Assembly: GCA_965199185.1 (NCBI GenBank)
Contig: CBDAQW010000003.1
Span: forward strand, 1-64,000
DNA: 64,000 nucleotides
Direction: 5' to 3'
Origin: Endozoicomonas sp965199185
Lineage (GTDB): Bacteria > Pseudomonadota > Gammaproteobacteria > Pseudomonadales > Endozoicomonadaceae
Shown here: piece by piece, positions 62,367 through 64,000 of the stretch
Position numbering within the stretch: the stretch's first letter is position 1
Layout: every line of letters starts with the position of its first letter
The notes under the pieces: model-generated
What the model was told of the DNA's origin: nothing
The model's database searches: none
The model's input: only the letters and a program-made list of their open reading frames with translations
Program-made: the position numbers and the translations under genes

Positions 62367-63071
62367 CAACACTTCGGACACTTTCATGCAGCGATAGCTC
62401 CATAGCTACTGAGTTGTCGGTAAGTGTCCATGACTTTTTCATTGCTCATGGGTAAATCTAACTTCTCAAAAACTCTACACATCAAGTGCTGATTGAACTT
62501 TCGGCGTTTCCAGGTGGCGATAGAAATCACGGTTTCTTCATCGGTATTTTTTTCTTCCAGGTCTTCCAGCTTGAGTGCATTCAGGGCTGTAAACGAAGCA
62601 TTGATTTGTGTGTGGATACACTCTTTCCGGCAAGATTGGCAGTCCATCAACCCTGTGTACTGCTTGGCATCCCGGAAAATAAATTCGATCTGAAACCTGG
62701 CTTTGTAATATTTGATGATTGTCATCGCGTCCAGATCTGTATCGGTTGAGTAGAGCAGCGATACACCCATTTTGGTGCCTCGCTGAGTCCGCAACATAAC
62801 AACACGTATACGACGTTTCAGACATTTGGAATGTACAACTGCGGTATAGATATTTTCTCCGCTTTCCAGCTGGCCTACGTGCTCAAAGCGGTGTAGATCT
62901 TTGTCAGGGTTGACCTTACCATCATAAATTCTTGGGCGTCCACTGCCAGAATATGAACCGGTGTAGAGCCACAGCAGGTCGGCATCATTTCTTAACTTGC
63001 CAACGATCTGGAGGCCAGTAGCAACCACAGCGGATACAAATTTTTCCTTGAAGTAATAGGCGTCTACAGAC
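62367..63071 (-). mobile_element. IS4-family element, copy 2, truncated
   Basis: One end (CAACACTTCGGACAC) is present at 62367. Identity with 13005-14308 stops at about 63071, where another IS begins. Nested insertion. Confidence 0.9.
62384..63070 (-). pseudogene. IS4 family transposase, 5'-truncated
   Basis: C-terminal 214 or so residues with the YYKARFQIEFIFRDAK motif and an unshifted end (LMDCQSCRKE ... YRQLSSYGAIAA). The N-terminal third is missing because of the IS at 63072. It gives the correct C-terminal frame for the copy at 13 kb. Confidence 0.9.
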
Positions 63072-64000
63072 CAATGGCACTGACTTAAGCCGCTTTCCCT
63101 TGGTACTGCTTCAGTCTGCGAGCCTCAGCTCTCGAGTGTTGTAGCCTTTTATGCGGCTTTGGTCGTCGCTTTACAGCTCTTGGCTCTGACCTTCCCGGAC
63201 GATTACCAACAACATGCTGGCTTATTATTTCCAGCATGTTGGCGATCTTCTCTTCCAGCCAGCCGCCGCACGCTCCCAGTAATGTCTGGTGGAAGGATAC
63301 CAGCGTTTCCTGTGCCGCTTTAAAGCTGATCTCTCTGGGCATTTTCCTGATGCGCACTGCTGCCTTACCCATAAGGGCGCGTATCACGTTGTAAACCAAC
63401 AGGTTCACTGAAATTTCTTTTCTCACCATTTCCGGACTTTTGCACCGGAGCATTTCCATTTGCATAGTGGTTTTGATCACATCAAAATCGGTTTCAACGT
63501 GCCAGCGCTTCAGATACAGGCCGATGATCTCGGTACGAGAATACTCTTCAGCATCCAGTAACGTGGTGGCGATTATACGGGTCTTATTTTTGACGGCACG
63601 AATAACCAGCTCCTCAGGCATCTGATCGTATAATTCCCGGCTCATCCATTCCGGTCTTGCAGGGCGTGTTAACCTGAACAGCCCGTCTTTGTTACCCAAC
63701 CGTTGGTAGTACTTTCTGAAGTCAATAAGTCGTGCACCGTTTTTCTCAAACACCACATCTGCCCCGGCATGCAGCACAAGGGCCAGCAGGAAATAGTTTT
63801 CAAAATTCGCATCACCCAGCAGAATGTCGCCAGCACGCAGATGAAACAGGAGCCTTCTGAGCAGGGCTTGCTCACCCGTCTCTTTGCCCTGGTAAGGAGC
63901 TGCTGCATAATCGAGTAACGCACCACTGCCAAGGGATATCAAAACAAGAATTCTAAGAACAGGGAAACCAAGCCCTTTTTTTGGGTGTCAGGCTGCGGGT
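63072..64000 (-). mobile_element. Second IS4-family element, incomplete at window edge
   Basis: One end starts CAATGGCACTGACTTAAG at 63072 inside the other IS4 element. The rest runs past position 64000. Confidence 0.85.
63085..63942 (-). CDS. IS4 family transposase (second type)
   Basis: At least 285 residues. Asp in GDILLGDANFENYFLLALVL and the Y-(2)-R-(3)-E-(6)-K motif in YLKRWHVETDFDVIKTTMQM are IS4 hallmarks; the C-terminus is basic (KRRPKPHKRLQHSRAEARR). Homologous sequence extends in frame past 63942 (GLGFPVLRILVL) up to a run of seven A at about 63976-63982, beyond which the frame changes; so the N-terminus is either frameshifted or outside the window. Unrelated to the element it interrupts except by family. 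Confidence 0.88.
   Translation of the reverse strand: MISLGSGALLDYAAAPYQGKETGEQALLRRLLFHLRAGDILLGDANFENYFLLALVLHAGADVVFEKNGARLIDFRKYYQRLGNKDGLFRLTRPARPEWMSRELYDQMPEELVIRAVKNKTRIIATTLLDAEEYSRTEIIGLYLKRWHVETDFDVIKTTMQMEMLRCKSPEMVRKEISVNLLVYNVIRALMGKAAVRIRKMPREISFKAAQETLVSFHQTLLGACGGWLEEKIANMLEIISQHVVGNRPGRSEPRAVKRRPKPHKRLQHSRAEARRLKQYQGKAA

Noticed and set aside
1..64000. CRISPR array reading of the regularly spaced repeats
   Set aside because: The repeats are 55-87 nt imperfect palindromes with variable centres and spacers of 350-2500 bp with genes; this is an integron array.

Overview
The window is almost entirely a gene-cassette array of a sedentary (chromosomal-type) integron. I located 73 attC-like recombination sites (7-bp R'' box ending in AAC, a GC-rich inverted repeat of 55-87 nt, R' box starting GTTA) separating cassettes of about 0.4-2.5 kb. 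No integron integrase, attI site, rRNA, tRNA or housekeeping gene is present. The AT-rich cassette bodies, the mix of ISAs1, IS3, IS4, IS30 and IS66 elements and the cassette content suggest a marine gammaproteobacterium; the genus cannot be fixed from this sequence, and an Endozoicomonas-like host is only a guess.

Layout. 1-4263: five attC sites and all genes in reverse orientation (lipoprotein, frameshifted Rap1a/Tai-like protein, HTH regulator, zinc-ribbon/glycine-rich protein, two ORF-less cassettes, one split by an ISAs1 element). 4425-6107: an IS3-family element at which array polarity flips. 6293-62294: 68 attC sites in forward orientation. 62367-64000: a truncated IS4-family element cut by a second IS4-family element that runs off the window.

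Coding cassettes of the forward segment include two UDG-fold-like proteins, two Fic-fold proteins lacking the catalytic His, two Phd/Doc-type modules (one with a broken antitoxin), two near-identical HigBA modules, a HigB2/HigA2-type module, a Gp49-like/HigA module, a reverse-oriented HicAB module, a complete type II restriction-modification locus carried as one cassette, a fused nuclease-methyltransferase plus specificity subunit (separated by one in-frame stop), a standalone TIR protein, an HNH nuclease, a PLD-family nuclease-like protein, a broken PD-(D/E)xK protein, two SMI1/KNR4 proteins, two LysE-family exporters, two GNAT acetyltransferases, a PaiB-type and a PNPOx-type flavin protein, and a methyltransferase. 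This is the defence, toxin-antitoxin and small-enzyme mix typical of sedentary integrons.

The most unusual part is a large set of ORF-less cassettes in at least six sequence families (A to F), about 30 units or nearly 40 percent of the array. Family A alone has 17 units in several subtypes. Each family keeps its own attC variant and its own 8-14 bp end complementarity, with at least one compensatory double change; families C, D and F hold CTGGCG/CGCCAG hairpins. These look like structured DNA or RNA elements that move as cassettes, and they are the best candidates for something undescribed.

Many coding cassettes are decaying: eleven or so single-base frame disruptions, several in homopolymers, and four cassette genes split by IS elements. 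Several IS copies have clear target duplications, which allow the original genes to be reconstructed.
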